Positions 1 through 8,613 of a stretch of 64,000 nt of DNA are shown here, piece after piece. This DNA comes from a virus. The stretch covers positions 1 through 64,000 of IMG/VR virus record IMGVR_UViG_3300050821_008578, one strand, 5' to 3'. Position 1 is the first letter of the stretch. Each line of letters begins with the position of its first letter. The translations under genes and the position numbers were made by a program. The notes below the pieces were generated by a model. The model was given only the letters and a program-made list of their open reading frames with translations. It made no database searches and was not told the origin of the DNA.

Positions 1-75
1 AATCATCAAATTAAAAATATTAATAATAGATTGAAACAATTATCATCAAATAAAAAATTTAAATGTCTGACTTAA
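1..75 (+). CDS. C-terminal end of a late structural gene (partial)
   Basis: Frame 1 is open from the window edge to TAA at 73-75 and encodes 24 polar, lysine/asparagine-rich residues; the other two forward frames are closed by stops. The gene lies just upstream of the prohead protease, where T4-like phages often have portal or small head genes, but nothing in this tail identifies it. Only the 3' end is visible. Confidence 0.5.
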   Translation, partial: NHQIKNINNRLKQLSSNKKFKCLT

Positions 76-83
76 ATTTTAGG

Positions 84-110
84 TCGTTTTCCAAAGTGCT
101 AATGGAGTAA
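84..110 (+). promoter_or_regulatory. Leader motif upstream of the protease gene
   Basis: The string TCGTTTTCCAAA followed by GT and then TGGAGTAA occurs here and again at 20527-20551 before another late gene. In both places the GGAG lies 13-16 bases before the ATG, too far for an ordinary ribosome site. The CCA...TGG parts can pair into a small hairpin. A late-gene leader or translation-control element is an inference; the repetition is seen directly. Confidence 0.35.
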
Positions 111-122
111 CTTACTAATTTT

Positions 123-1511
123 ATGAAATCTTTTAAAAAAGATATTTTTGAACCTAAACTGAGATTTGTTATAGAAGAAGCAACTGGTGAAGTTGATGGC
201 AAACATATTCTTGGTAAAGTAAAAGGTGAATTCTTTGTTCCAAATGGAATTTCCCGTAATAATCGTTTTTATTCTAAGGGTTTATGGGAAAAGGTTTGTT
301 CTAATCCAAATATAGTTAAAAAAATGTCTGATAGAAGAATGTTTGGAACTATTGGACATGAACAAAAATTAAATGATACTGCTTTACTTGAAGGTAAAGT
401 AAGTCATATAGTTACAAATTTATCCGTTGCTGGAGAAGAAGGTCTTGGAGAAGCACTTATTCTCGACACTCCTGCTGGTAGAGTCTTAAACACTATTTTA
501 AGAGCAGGTTCAAAGTTATTTGTTTCCTCCAGAGCAGATGGTTCTTTTAATGGAGAACATAATGGTATCCCTAGTGTTGATGAAGCAACATATCAATTGG
601 AAACATTTGATTTTGTTGTTGACCCAGGGTTTTTGGAAGCAAATCCTAGTTTAGTAGAACAACTTGAAAAAATTGATAATATTAATAAATCTAAAGGAGT
701 TAAAATGGATGTCAATGAAAGTTCTTTGATGGATCGTCTAGCTAAAGAAAATGGTACACTTCGTAATGATCTTGAGCGTGCCACATCAGAATTAAATGAT
801 GTTAAAAATAAACACACAGTTATTGTTTCTGAAAACAATAATTTTAAATCTAAAATTGATAAACAACAATTTGCTGAAAAGCAATTGACTAAATATCGTT
901 CTTTGGGTACTCCTGAAGAAATTGAAAAAGTTCTTGATATGTCAGAAGGTAAACTTAATAATTATAGAGAATTGGGTTCAGTAAAAGAACTTAATATGGC
1001 TCTTGATAAAGCCAATACTCTTATTGAGCAATATAAATCTATTGGAACACCTAAAGAAATTAATGAAGCATTAGATAAATCCATTGCTGTTGTATCTTCT
1101 TATAGGGAACTTGGTTCACCTGCTGAATTGAAAGAAGCAATGGATAAATTTGAAGAAAAGGTTAATAAAATTCGTGCAGCTGATTCAGCAGTTAAAATTG
1201 CTGAACTAGCAAAAGAACTTAAAGTTTCTGTTGATCATATTAAAACTGTTTATGGTAAAATTTCCGAAGCTGAAATTCGTAAATTGTTTTCTACATCTAC
1301 AACACCTTCAATTACCAGAAATAATCCTGCTCGTACTTATGCACGTAGTTCAAATTCTACACCTAATACTAAAAAAGTAGAAAATACATCTACAAATAGT
1401 TTAGGTAAAATGTTTAATAAACCACTTGGTAATCGTTTGATGGAAACTTTTGCTTCTCTTGCACCAGATGCAGGTGAAGTAAAACCAAATCCAATGAATC
1501 AAAAGCGTTAA
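123..1511 (+). CDS. Prohead core protease fused to scaffold (T4 gp21-like)
   Basis: Residues about 1-185 look like a gp21-type prohead serine protease: a conserved GTIGHE segment with candidate catalytic His79 and FVSSRADG with candidate Ser135/136. The enzyme would cleave scaffold and capsid proteins inside the prohead before packaging. Residues 195-350 are a helical, charged scaffold-like region with four 23-residue repeats starting at Tyr258, 281, 304 and 327. The C-terminus is low complexity (Ser/Thr/Asn). The major capsid gene follows, as expected. The fused layout resembles the lambda C/Nu3 arrangement, with a nested start at 705. Fold assignment is by motif and position, not by search. 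Confidence 0.75.
   Translation: MKSFKKDIFEPKLRFVIEEATGEVDGKHILGKVKGEFFVPNGISRNNRFYSKGLWEKVCSNPNIVKKMSDRRMFGTIGHEQKLNDTALLEGKVSHIVTNLSVAGEEGLGEALILDTPAGRVLNTILRAGSKLFVSSRADGSFNGEHNGIPSVDEATYQLETFDFVVDPGFLEANPSLVEQLEKIDNINKSKGVKMDVNESSLMDRLAKENGTLRNDLERATSELNDVKNKHTVIVSENNNFKSKIDKQQFAEKQLTKYRSLGTPEEIEKVLDMSEGKLNNYRELGSVKELNMALDKANTLIEQYKSIGTPKEINEALDKSIAVVSSYRELGSPAELKEAMDKFEEKVNKIRAADSAVKIAELAKELKVSVDHIKTVYGKISEAEIRKLFSTSTTPSITRNNPARTYARSSNSTPNTKKVENTSTNSLGKMFNKPLGNRLMETFASLAPDAGEVKPNPMNQKR
705..1511 (+). CDS. Nested scaffold protein, internal start within protease gene
   Basis: An in-frame ATG at 705 (Met195 of the protease fusion) is preceded by AAAGGAG at 693-699 with a 5-base spacer, a better ribosome site than the one before 123. 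It would give a 268-residue scaffold without the protease domain: coiled-coil-like, with the four 23-residue YRELGS/YKSIGT-type repeats and a low-complexity tail. Lambda makes scaffold Nu3 from inside protease gene C in this way. The site is seen; its use is inferred. Confidence 0.6.
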   Translation: MDVNESSLMDRLAKENGTLRNDLERATSELNDVKNKHTVIVSENNNFKSKIDKQQFAEKQLTKYRSLGTPEEIEKVLDMSEGKLNNYRELGSVKELNMALDKANTLIEQYKSIGTPKEINEALDKSIAVVSSYRELGSPAELKEAMDKFEEKVNKIRAADSAVKIAELAKELKVSVDHIKTVYGKISEAEIRKLFSTSTTPSITRNNPARTYARSSNSTPNTKKVENTSTNSLGKMFNKPLGNRLMETFASLAPDAGEVKPNPMNQKR

Positions 1512-1529
1512 TATAATCTTATTAGGTTA

Positions 1530-1550
1530 GTTATCTACACTATAGATAAC
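1530..1550 (+). terminator. Hairpin between scaffold and capsid genes
   Basis: A perfect 8-bp inverted repeat, GTTATCTA and TAGATAAC around a CACTA loop, sits 19 bases after the protease stop. A second weak A/T stem (GATTT/AAATC) follows at about 1555-1567. There is no long U tract directly after the first stem, so a transcript-processing or partial-termination role before the abundantly expressed capsid gene is as likely as full termination. Confidence 0.4.
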
Positions 1551-1623
1551 ATTCGATTTTAAAAATCTGAAATAGGCAGAACACTTCTTCTACTATTCTA
1601 AAATTAAATTTATGGAGAATAAA

Positions 1624-3099
1624 ATGTCAAAACGTGTAGTGTCTATGGAAGAAAGACAGCAGACTACAATGAACAAAATGCAAAAGTCTGCTGAATTATA
1701 TTATGATAAATATCGAGATCAAATGGATCTCCTTGAGCATTCTATTTTAGCTCAAGTAAAAAAGAATAAAGGTGGAATTCAAGCATATGATATTTATGCT
1801 CTTGGAAAACAACTAGAGCAATTTGAAGATCATATGGCTTTTAATGAAGAGCAAGGTAACGTTAACTTATTGGGTCAAATTCCTAATATCGCATTTGATG
1901 TTATTACTGCTGTTTTTGGTGCTTCTATTATACCTGTTGTTGCTTCAGTTCAACCTATTGATGAAGAACGTGGTACTGTTTATTTCAAGACTGTTCGTGA
2001 TGCTACTACTAAAGGATCACAAACTGCTGGTGAAGTAACTGTTGACCCACGACAAAATGTAGTAACTCCAATTGGTTATTCTAATAACTCATTCCAGAAC
2101 GTAGCTCAAGCTGGTACTACTTCAGGTACTACTACTTATACGTTTACTCTTGCTGGTTTTCCTATTAAGAGTGAAACATTTTCAGTAAGTTTGGCTTCAG
2201 CTCCTGCAGTTCAAGGTAAGGATATTGGTGCATACTCTAACTATCCATCAAATACAGATATTGGTAATATTTGGGGTGCCGGTGTTTCTGGTACTATTAA
2301 TTATCTTACTGGATCTGTAACTTTGAATTTTACTGCTGATCCAGGTACTCATGCTTCTAATATCATAGTTAGTTATCAACAAAACTACGAATTAAGTACT
2401 GATCTTCCTCAGATCGATTCTTACTTTGCATCTACTGGTATCTTTGCCAATGTATATGCATTGAAAGGAACTGTTGGTTTGCTCCAATCATACGGTATGA
2501 GTAAACGATTTGGTCTTGTGGCTGAAGATGAAGTTGCCAAAGATCTAGTTCAGGAAATCAATCGTGAGATTGGTGGAGATCTAATTCGTACTCTATCAGC
2601 TATTGCTCAAGGTACTACTACTTATAATGATACACCACCTACTGGTGTATCTCTGTTTGAACATCGTCAAACTTATAAGTATTCTCTTGCTGCTGCTGAA
2701 GGACAATTAGTTGCTAATGCTGGTCGTGGTACAATCAGTCTTCTGATTGTTGGTCTTACACATGCATCTCTTATCCAAACTTTACCAGGTTGGGTAAAAT
2801 TGTATGATGGTAATGGACTTGGTTCACATGTTTATGGAACTCTTGATGGCATTACTGTTATCCGCGTTATGGAATCAAATATCTTGGCTTCCTCTAATGG
2901 TTTAGCTGTTTGGAAAGGTCTTTCACCATTTGAAGCTGCAGTAGTTTATGCTCCATATATGCCTTTAACAGTTACTGCTGTTCTTCCACAAGCACCAAAT
3001 CCATTGCAGTCAATGCGTGCTGCTGCAGTTTGGGCTGGTGTAGAAGGTGTTGTTCCAAATTACGTTACTAATTTTAACGTAACTAACGTTCCGCTCTAA
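1624..3099 (+). CDS. Major capsid protein (T4 gp23-like)
   Basis: This 491-residue protein forms the capsid shell. It directly follows the prohead protease/scaffold, has the usual length for gp23-like proteins, and shows the typical charged helical N-terminus followed by a long beta-rich body and a conserved alanine/proline-rich end. I start it at 1624 rather than the in-frame ATG at 1612, because GGAG at 1614-1617 then becomes the ribosome site with a 6-base spacer. The helical N-terminus may be removed by the upstream protease. A strong terminator follows, consistent with high expression of its own transcript. Confidence 0.8.
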   Translation: MSKRVVSMEERQQTTMNKMQKSAELYYDKYRDQMDLLEHSILAQVKKNKGGIQAYDIYALGKQLEQFEDHMAFNEEQGNVNLLGQIPNIAFDVITAVFGASIIPVVASVQPIDEERGTVYFKTVRDATTKGSQTAGEVTVDPRQNVVTPIGYSNNSFQNVAQAGTTSGTTTYTFTLAGFPIKSETFSVSLASAPAVQGKDIGAYSNYPSNTDIGNIWGAGVSGTINYLTGSVTLNFTADPGTHASNIIVSYQQNYELSTDLPQIDSYFASTGIFANVYALKGTVGLLQSYGMSKRFGLVAEDEVAKDLVQEINREIGGDLIRTLSAIAQGTTTYNDTPPTGVSLFEHRQTYKYSLAAAEGQLVANAGRGTISLLIVGLTHASLIQTLPGWVKLYDGNGLGSHVYGTLDGITVIRVMESNILASSNGLAVWKGLSPFEAAVVYAPYMPLTVTAVLPQAPNPLQSMRAAAVWAGVEGVVPNYVTNFNVTNVPL

Positions 3100-3110
3100 A
3101 TTTCCCCTCC

Positions 3111-3164
3111 GCAAGAGATGAATATATCTTACCCCCCCAAATATATTCATCTCTTGCTTCTTTT
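3111..3164 (+). terminator. Strong intrinsic terminator after the capsid gene
   Basis: A perfect 17-bp inverted repeat (arms 3111-3127 and 3141-3157, beginning GCAAGAGATG) surrounds a 13-base C-rich loop and is followed by TTCTTTT. This is the clearest Rho-independent terminator in the window and separates the capsid gene from the head-completion genes. Confidence 0.85.
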
Positions 3165-3178
3165 ATTAAGGATTATAA

Positions 3179-3535
3179 ATGAATATCGTAGTTAAATGTT
3201 TGGTGAATGAATTTGTCCAATTAGTTGGACAATTAAATTATTCACGTGGTAAACAAGTTTCTGTAGAACCAATTGTATTTAATAAAATTGGTCAACAACA
3301 TTTATTTAAAAATATTGATGAATTTGCACCTTATAAAGTTGGTGCAGAAGGTGTTGCTAGATTTGGTAAGATTTCAATTGAATTTCTTAAACCAGATAAT
3401 AATAAGAAAATCGAAACTAAAGAACTAGATACTAAAAAAATTGAAATTAAAACAGTTGAATTATCTGTAAAAAAAGAACGTAAATCAAAAAAATCAACTA
3501 CTGAGGCTAAATCAGAAGATTCAAAAACAATATAA
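3179..3535 (+). CDS. Small head-region protein, unknown function
   Basis: A 118-residue protein with a compact N-terminal half (about residues 1-80) and a lysine/glutamate-rich, probably disordered C-terminal tail. It has an AAGGAT ribosome site and is the first gene after the capsid terminator. Position suggests a head decoration or completion factor, but no motif supports a specific role. Confidence 0.6.
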   Translation: MNIVVKCLVNEFVQLVGQLNYSRGKQVSVEPIVFNKIGQQHLFKNIDEFAPYKVGAEGVARFGKISIEFLKPDNNKKIETKELDTKKIEIKTVELSVKKERKSKKSTTEAKSEDSKTI

Positions 3536-3544
3536 AGAAATAAT

Positions 3545-4210
3545 ATGACCCTACAAGAGATATTTGATACAGTAATGATTAGATCGGGTCAATTCTTAAT
3601 ATCTCAAGATGAGATAGAAATGGATACTCGTAAATTCAAGAGATTGGTTGAACATTCTCTTGCCTTCTATTCCAGATATGTACCAATTGTTGAATATTTA
3701 TTAGTTGATATTGAAAATTCTGAATCTCGTCAATTTACATTTACTGATAGTATGTATCGATATGGGATACCTGATTATATTTCTGATTTAATACCTATTC
3801 GTATTAGTGGTGTAGTTCCATATTATCTAAGAGAATATGATAGACCTAAATCTAATTTAGATATTAAAGTTGAGTTTCCTTGGGTGTATAGAAAACCTAC
3901 ATTAACTGTACCTACTAATGCACAATTTGATATTAAAGCTGTTTATAAACATAAAGTAAAAAATTGTGGTAATGATCAAAATCCTTTATGGGAAGTTCAA
4001 ACAATAACAGATAATGATCAAGAATTTATTGATTTAATTACTGGTAGATTTCTTATTGGAATTGGTAGAAGTAGAAGAGCATTCACTATTAATGATCTGC
4101 CAATACAAGCAGATGCTTCTGAATTAGTTAGTGAAGGTAAAGAAATGGAAACTACTGCTAAAAAAGAAATTCAAGAAAATAAAATGTCTTTCTATTTGGC
4201 TTGGGGTTAA
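3545..4210 (+). CDS. Putative head-completion/neck protein
   Basis: A 221-residue protein of mixed alpha/beta character without recognisable catalytic motifs. It sits between the capsid and sheath genes, where contractile-tailed phages encode neck and tail-completion proteins. It begins with an amphipathic helix and ends with a charged helix before a short hydrophobic tail. The neck role rests on gene order only; T4 gp13, gp14 or gp15 equivalents are all possible. Confidence 0.5.
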   Translation: MTLQEIFDTVMIRSGQFLISQDEIEMDTRKFKRLVEHSLAFYSRYVPIVEYLLVDIENSESRQFTFTDSMYRYGIPDYISDLIPIRISGVVPYYLREYDRPKSNLDIKVEFPWVYRKPTLTVPTNAQFDIKAVYKHKVKNCGNDQNPLWEVQTITDNDQEFIDLITGRFLIGIGRSRRAFTINDLPIQADASELVSEGKEMETTAKKEIQENKMSFYLAWG

Positions 4211-4216
4211 AATATC

Positions 4217-4714
4217 GTGTCATTAAAAATTCCTGAAATTAGAGATGAATTAAAGAAGTTTGGTAGAGATCCAAATAAATATGCAAAACTTCCTATTAAA
4301 AGTCTTGATTCAGTTGTTTCTCCAGGATTAAGTTCTTTAATGTTTAAGACCGTTGTAGTAAGTGAATCTAAAAAAGATAGTTATACTGCTTATATGCAAT
4401 TCTTTGGTATTAAATTTAGTGAAGTTAAAAATGTAAATTCTATAGTTCCTGCTTTAATTAATGATAGTTTAGTTTATCATAGTAAACCTAGTATTAGCAA
4501 TAGTCCTGTTCAATTATATTGTGGTTGCCAAGATTTTAGATTTCGTTTTAGTAAACAACTTTATGACAATAAAAGTTTAATTGGTAATTGGCAAAGATAT
4601 GATAGGGTTACTAATGATAGACCTGAAGTAAATCCTCATAATTTAGTAGGTTATTGTAAACATATTGAATCATTTTTAATAGCTTTAAAAGATAGTGGAC
4701 AAATCACAGAATAA
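4217..4714 (+). CDS. SWIM-like zinc-motif protein in the head cluster
   Basis: A 165-residue protein with Cys102-Gly-Cys104 and Cys147-Lys-His149, matching the C-x-C...C-x-H pattern of SWIM zinc fingers, which bind DNA or protein. It starts at GTG. It lies in the head-to-neck gene group and its 3' end is followed 22 bases later by the next gene. A role in DNA packaging, head completion or the connector is possible but not shown by sequence. Confidence 0.55.
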   Translation: MSLKIPEIRDELKKFGRDPNKYAKLPIKSLDSVVSPGLSSLMFKTVVVSESKKDSYTAYMQFFGIKFSEVKNVNSIVPALINDSLVYHSKPSISNSPVQLYCGCQDFRFRFSKQLYDNKSLIGNWQRYDRVTNDRPEVNPHNLVGYCKHIESFLIALKDSGQITE

Positions 4715-4736
4715 CTTTAATAAAAGGAGACATAGT

Positions 4737-5129
4737 ATGTCAATGAAATCTCGTGCAAGAAGGATGATGGAAGGTCTGTTGAAAGAAGATGCACCTACAA
4801 CTAGTGGTGATCTACAAGCTAATCCACAAGGTACCCAAGGTCCTGGTGGAACACCTTTTGCTGGTGCAGCTGGTGGTGGAAATGAACCACAACCTACTGA
4901 TAACAATACTGGGTCTCCAGAATTGAAACAGTTGGTAACTGATTTTGCTAGTCAACCAGATCATATGGCAGATATGATGGATCAACAATGTGCAATGCAT
5001 GAGCGTTATATGGATGAAGGAGATACTGATGTTTATACTCCACAGTCCCCTGAAGATAAAGAAGCAGTAATGGAATCAATGGAACATATGAAAAATGCTG
5101 CTCTTGCAATGCGTAAAATTTATACATAA
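4737..5129 (+). CDS. Small Gly/Pro-rich virion-region protein
   Basis: Start ATG 4737 is chosen over upstream in-frame codons because AAAAGGAGA at 4722-4730 gives a strong ribosome site. The 130-residue product has a basic N-terminus, a glycine/proline/glutamine-rich linker at about residues 22-62, and an acidic methionine-rich helical C-terminus. No family is recognised. The composition suits a flexible virion or assembly-adaptor protein. Confidence 0.6.
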   Translation: MSMKSRARRMMEGLLKEDAPTTSGDLQANPQGTQGPGGTPFAGAAGGGNEPQPTDNNTGSPELKQLVTDFASQPDHMADMMDQQCAMHERYMDEGDTDVYTPQSPEDKEAVMESMEHMKNAALAMRKIYT

Positions 5130-5140
5130 TATGGTGAATA

Positions 5141-5545
5141 GTGAACTCTTCAACAGTTGAAAAGATATTAACTAAATTACACAATACTTGGCTTTCAATA
5201 ATGGAAAGACAAGGATATGAAAGAGTTAAGTTAATAGTTTATTCTTCTGTCAAGGATGTTCATTCTAAAGTATATGGAGTAGATGCTGGAGAAGAATCAA
5301 TTGTACCTGCTGGTGTAATAGATGCTCTAGTATCAGGAAATGTATTTGCTCCATCTGATAATTATCAAGCTAGTACTTTAGAAGAAGGTTGGTTATTTAG
5401 CACTAGTCAATTAATTTTACCAGGTGTTTTAGTAGAAATTGAAAGAGAAGATTTTAGAAATAGGAAGTATAAGGTAGTTAGTTTAGAGAGAATTGGTAAT
5501 ACCTTATCTGTATTCAAAAAATTTAAATTAAGCAGCACAAGCTAA
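5141..5545 (+). CDS. Putative head-tail connector component
   Basis: A 134-residue protein starting at GTG, 11 bases after the preceding stop and ending against the start of the next gene (tAATG-type junction). It has an amphipathic N-terminal helix then a beta-rich body. The arrangement just before the sheath gene suggests a connector or neck component. No diagnostic motif is visible. Confidence 0.5.
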   Translation: MNSSTVEKILTKLHNTWLSIMERQGYERVKLIVYSSVKDVHSKVYGVDAGEESIVPAGVIDALVSGNVFAPSDNYQASTLEEGWLFSTSQLILPGVLVEIEREDFRNRKYKVVSLERIGNTLSVFKKFKLSSTS

Positions 5546-6234
5546 TGGTAACTGATACAGGTATTCCACCTAATAGGAATATAACTACTCTTTCTGTTTT
5601 AGTTATTGAAAAATTATTAGGCATGATTTTAAGTGAATTTTCAAATATAAAAGTAGTTTATGATGAAAATCTTAGTTATGAATCTGCAGTTAGTAAATTA
5701 AGAGCAGATAATTTGCAAAATGGAACTAATTTTATAGTTGACCAATTTCCTGTATTTGCTTTTAATAGATCAGTGATGAGATATAGTACTGAAGGTGTTG
5801 GTAGAAGATCTGTAGTTGCTACTACTTTTAGAAGATTAAATACTATTAATCAACCCAATACAGCTCAGACATATCATTGCCCTCATTTAGAGTTTGATTT
5901 AAATTTTTTATATTTTACTAAATCAACTCAAAAGATAGAAGAATTTGAGATACTATATTTATCGGAAGATGGAATATCTCAAAATAAAATAATAACATTG
6001 GACTTAACTCCTGATCTTGGTGGTTCAATGCAATACTTTATTGATTATAAAGGAAAATTAGATAGTAAAGTGCTACAATTAGAAAAAAATTATTGGAAAC
6101 AAGTAAATGGTTCTATTGTTGTTAGAGGCTATTTTCCAGTGATTCAAGGTCAAAGTGCTATTATTACTGAAATTCAGAAACAAATATATAATTATCAACG
6201 TACTGTTTTATGGGAACATGAGATAGTAACTTAA
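5545..6234 (+). CDS. Putative neck/tail-terminator protein
   Basis: A 229-residue protein overlapping the previous stop by one base, so translation is probably coupled. It has an N-terminal hydrophobic helix and a long beta-rich middle. In this lineage the tail terminator and tail completion proteins lie directly before the sheath gene, so a gp15- or gp3-like role is plausible by position only. Confidence 0.45.
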   Translation: MVTDTGIPPNRNITTLSVLVIEKLLGMILSEFSNIKVVYDENLSYESAVSKLRADNLQNGTNFIVDQFPVFAFNRSVMRYSTEGVGRRSVVATTFRRLNTINQPNTAQTYHCPHLEFDLNFLYFTKSTQKIEEFEILYLSEDGISQNKIITLDLTPDLGGSMQYFIDYKGKLDSKVLQLEKNYWKQVNGSIVVRGYFPVIQGQSAIITEIQKQIYNYQRTVLWEHEIVT

Positions 6235-6245
6235 TTGGAGATAAA

Positions 6246-6578
6246 ATGGCTAAAGGTGCTAAACCTGAATCGATTAAGAAAGTAGAAATCGGTGTCTTAA
6301 ATAAGGCTACTGGTCAAGTTGATTCAACTAAAGAAATTCGATGGCGTGAAACTGGTAAGAGTATGAAATATTTTGTAGGTAATAGCCAACCTACAAAAAA
6401 AGTTGAAATGACTAATCCTGCTAAAGTGATTAGTCGTTTAAATCATCAAGTTATTTTATGTTATGATGGTGAAGGTATGGTTCTTCCTCCAAATGGTCGT
6501 AAAATAGTTCCTGATTTTAATAAATTAGGTGTTTTGCCTCGTGGTGTAACCGTAATTCCAATGACTACTAAGAAATAA
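6246..6578 (+). CDS. Small basic structural-region protein
   Basis: A 110-residue lysine-rich protein with a TGGAG ribosome site, immediately before the tail sheath gene. It carries no recognisable motif; a short beta-rich core is likely. Position suggests a head-tail joining or sheath-related accessory, without further support. Confidence 0.5.
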   Translation: MAKGAKPESIKKVEIGVLNKATGQVDSTKEIRWRETGKSMKYFVGNSQPTKKVEMTNPAKVISRLNHQVILCYDGEGMVLPPNGRKIVPDFNKLGVLPRGVTVIPMTTKK

Positions 6579-6589
6579 GGAGTTATTAC

Positions 6590-8587
6590 ATGCAACTTCC
6601 TGCCGGTGATCCAGGTGTAAATATTCAGGAAATAAATCTAAGCACATTTGTACCAGCATTTCCTGGTGTTTATGGTGGTATAGTTATTCAGGCCAGAACT
6701 GGTCCTGTAAATCAACCTCAATTAATTACTAATCAAACTCAATTACTTAATGTATTTACCCCATTGGATACAATTAGTGTAGTTGATGATATTGCATTCT
6801 TTTCTGCATTAGCTTTTCTCCAAAAATCAAGTACTATTTGGGTTGTTCGTGCAGCTAATAGTTCTCTTTATGGTGGATTGTCAGTAAGAACTTCTTCTTC
6901 ATCTTATTCAGCTAATCCTCTTGCTGAAGGATTTGCAGATCCTGATGATTATGTATTTGATTCTAATCCGGATGTTCCTGCTGTAGCTCAAAAATTAAAT
7001 ATAGTATTTTCTCAAGTTGGAACATTTTATGATGTAGTTGGTGCTGCTAAAGCAATTCAACTTTATGATTCTCCAGCTGTAGGACATTATTTCTGGTTCT
7101 TCGTAGAAGGTGGAACTAATGTTCAAACTGATCCAATGTTAAATGGAACAGGACATGAAGTAGTTATTAGTCAAGGTGATTCAGCTACAGCAGCTCAAAT
7201 TGCTGTTGAGTTCTATAATGAAATTAGTACAGTTTCTTCTGATTTTATTGCCACCAATACAATTGCTTCTCAAGTTGTTGTTACTAACGTAGTTCCTGGT
7301 GCTTGTACTGCTGCTTCAGTTACTGGTTCTGCTGCAACAATTACTGTAGTTACTCCTGGTGCTGATGCAATTAATGCAGATGATGAATTATTTTTAGTGT
7401 ATGGAACAAATCAAGGTGCTTGGGATGATTTAATTGCTATTACTATTATTAATTATGCTGACAATAAAGTTTTAGTACCAGATCCAAATACATTTGTTAT
7501 TCAAGTTTATTATAATGGTGCAACTAATCCTGTTGAGACTTGGACATGTTCTAGAACTCCTGGTTATAAAGATGGATTTGGTAATAATACTTATATTCAA
7601 AACGTACTTCAAGGATCAGCTTATATTTTAGCTCTTGATAATACAGCTTTTGAACCAACAGTACTTCCAAAAAGTCAATTGACTCCTGTTAATCTTGGTG
7701 GTGGTGATGATGGTGTTGCTGTAACTGATTCTCAAATGGTTACTGCTCTTCAAACATTATCTAATCCAGATCAAAATCTTTTGACAGTTATGATGGATGG
7801 TGCTCATGCTACAGTTACTTATCAACAAGCAATAGATGCTATGGTAAGTACTCGCCAAGATTCAGTTGGATTATTTACTACTCCATTTTCTGCTGAATCA
7901 GCTTCTAGCTATATCACAGAAATTTTGGCATATCGTAATACTACATTGAATTTGAATTCTAGTTATTCTGCTCTCTATACTCCAGCTCCTTTGATTTTTG
8001 ATCAATATAATGATCGTCAAATCTATGTTGGTCCAGATGGTTATGCTGGTGCTGCTATTAGTTTCTCCGCAGCTAATTATGAAATCTGGTTTCCACCTGC
8101 TGGTTTCCGACGTGGACTTTTAAGTCAAGTTCTTGGTCTTCGTCGTCAGTATACTGCAGGAGAAATGGCTACATTATATAATAATGGTATTAATCCAATT
8201 AGATTTGCTGCAGGTACTGGTATTGCTATTTGGGGCCAGAAAACATTATCTTCTATTCCTTCTGCTCTTAATAGATTGAATGTTAGATTACTTTTGATTA
8301 CAATTGAACCAGCAATTGCTGAAGCATTACAAAACTTTGTATTTGAAATTAATGATACTGAGACTCAAAATTCAGTAACTTCATTAATTAATAGTTATTT
8401 ACGTCAAGTGGTTGCAAATCAAGGTCTATATGCATTCACTGTTGTATGTAATGCCACAAATAACCCACCTGAAGTAGTTGATCAAAATCAAATGATTGTT
8501 GCTGTTTATGTTCAACCAACAAAATCTGCTGAATTTATTACTCTTCAAGTTATTATTACTGCAACTGGTGTTACTGTAGCTGCTTAA
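6590..8587 (+). CDS. Contractile tail sheath protein (T4 gp18-like)
   Basis: A 665-residue protein with the typical sheath N-terminus (PGV-x-I-x-E, then FVPAFPGVYGG) and a C-terminal part with the AGxyA/WFxPAG, RGxL and LNVRxxLxTIE-type segments of phage sheath proteins. It forms the contractile tube around the inner tail and drives DNA injection. AAGGAG at 6577-6582 is its ribosome site. The middle carries an inserted variable domain (about residues 100-330), typical of larger sheath proteins. The tail tube gene follows directly. Confidence 0.9.
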   Translation: MQLPAGDPGVNIQEINLSTFVPAFPGVYGGIVIQARTGPVNQPQLITNQTQLLNVFTPLDTISVVDDIAFFSALAFLQKSSTIWVVRAANSSLYGGLSVRTSSSSYSANPLAEGFADPDDYVFDSNPDVPAVAQKLNIVFSQVGTFYDVVGAAKAIQLYDSPAVGHYFWFFVEGGTNVQTDPMLNGTGHEVVISQGDSATAAQIAVEFYNEISTVSSDFIATNTIASQVVVTNVVPGACTAASVTGSAATITVVTPGADAINADDELFLVYGTNQGAWDDLIAITIINYADNKVLVPDPNTFVIQVYYNGATNPVETWTCSRTPGYKDGFGNNTYIQNVLQGSAYILALDNTAFEPTVLPKSQLTPVNLGGGDDGVAVTDSQMVTALQTLSNPDQNLLTVMMDGAHATVTYQQAIDAMVSTRQDSVGLFTTPFSAESASSYITEILAYRNTTLNLNSSYSALYTPAPLIFDQYNDRQIYVGPDGYAGAAISFSAANYEIWFPPAGFRRGLLSQVLGLRRQYTAGEMATLYNNGINPIRFAAGTGIAIWGQKTLSSIPSALNRLNVRLLLITIEPAIAEALQNFVFEINDTETQNSVTSLINSYLRQVVANQGLYAFTVVCNATNNPPEVVDQNQMIVAVYVQPTKSAEFITLQVIITATGVTVAA

Positions 8588-8613
8588 ATTTTTAAAGAAT
8601 AAAGAGGTATAAA

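Noticed and set aside
593-838. Antisense open frame inside the protease/scaffold gene
   Set aside because: It lies fully within a well-supported coding gene, has no ribosome site, and its composition reflects the sense codons.
4685-5184. Antisense open frames opposite the small Gly/Pro-rich gene
   Set aside because: Long frames arise from the Gly/Pro-rich sense sequence; no ribosome site and no neighbouring - strand gene.
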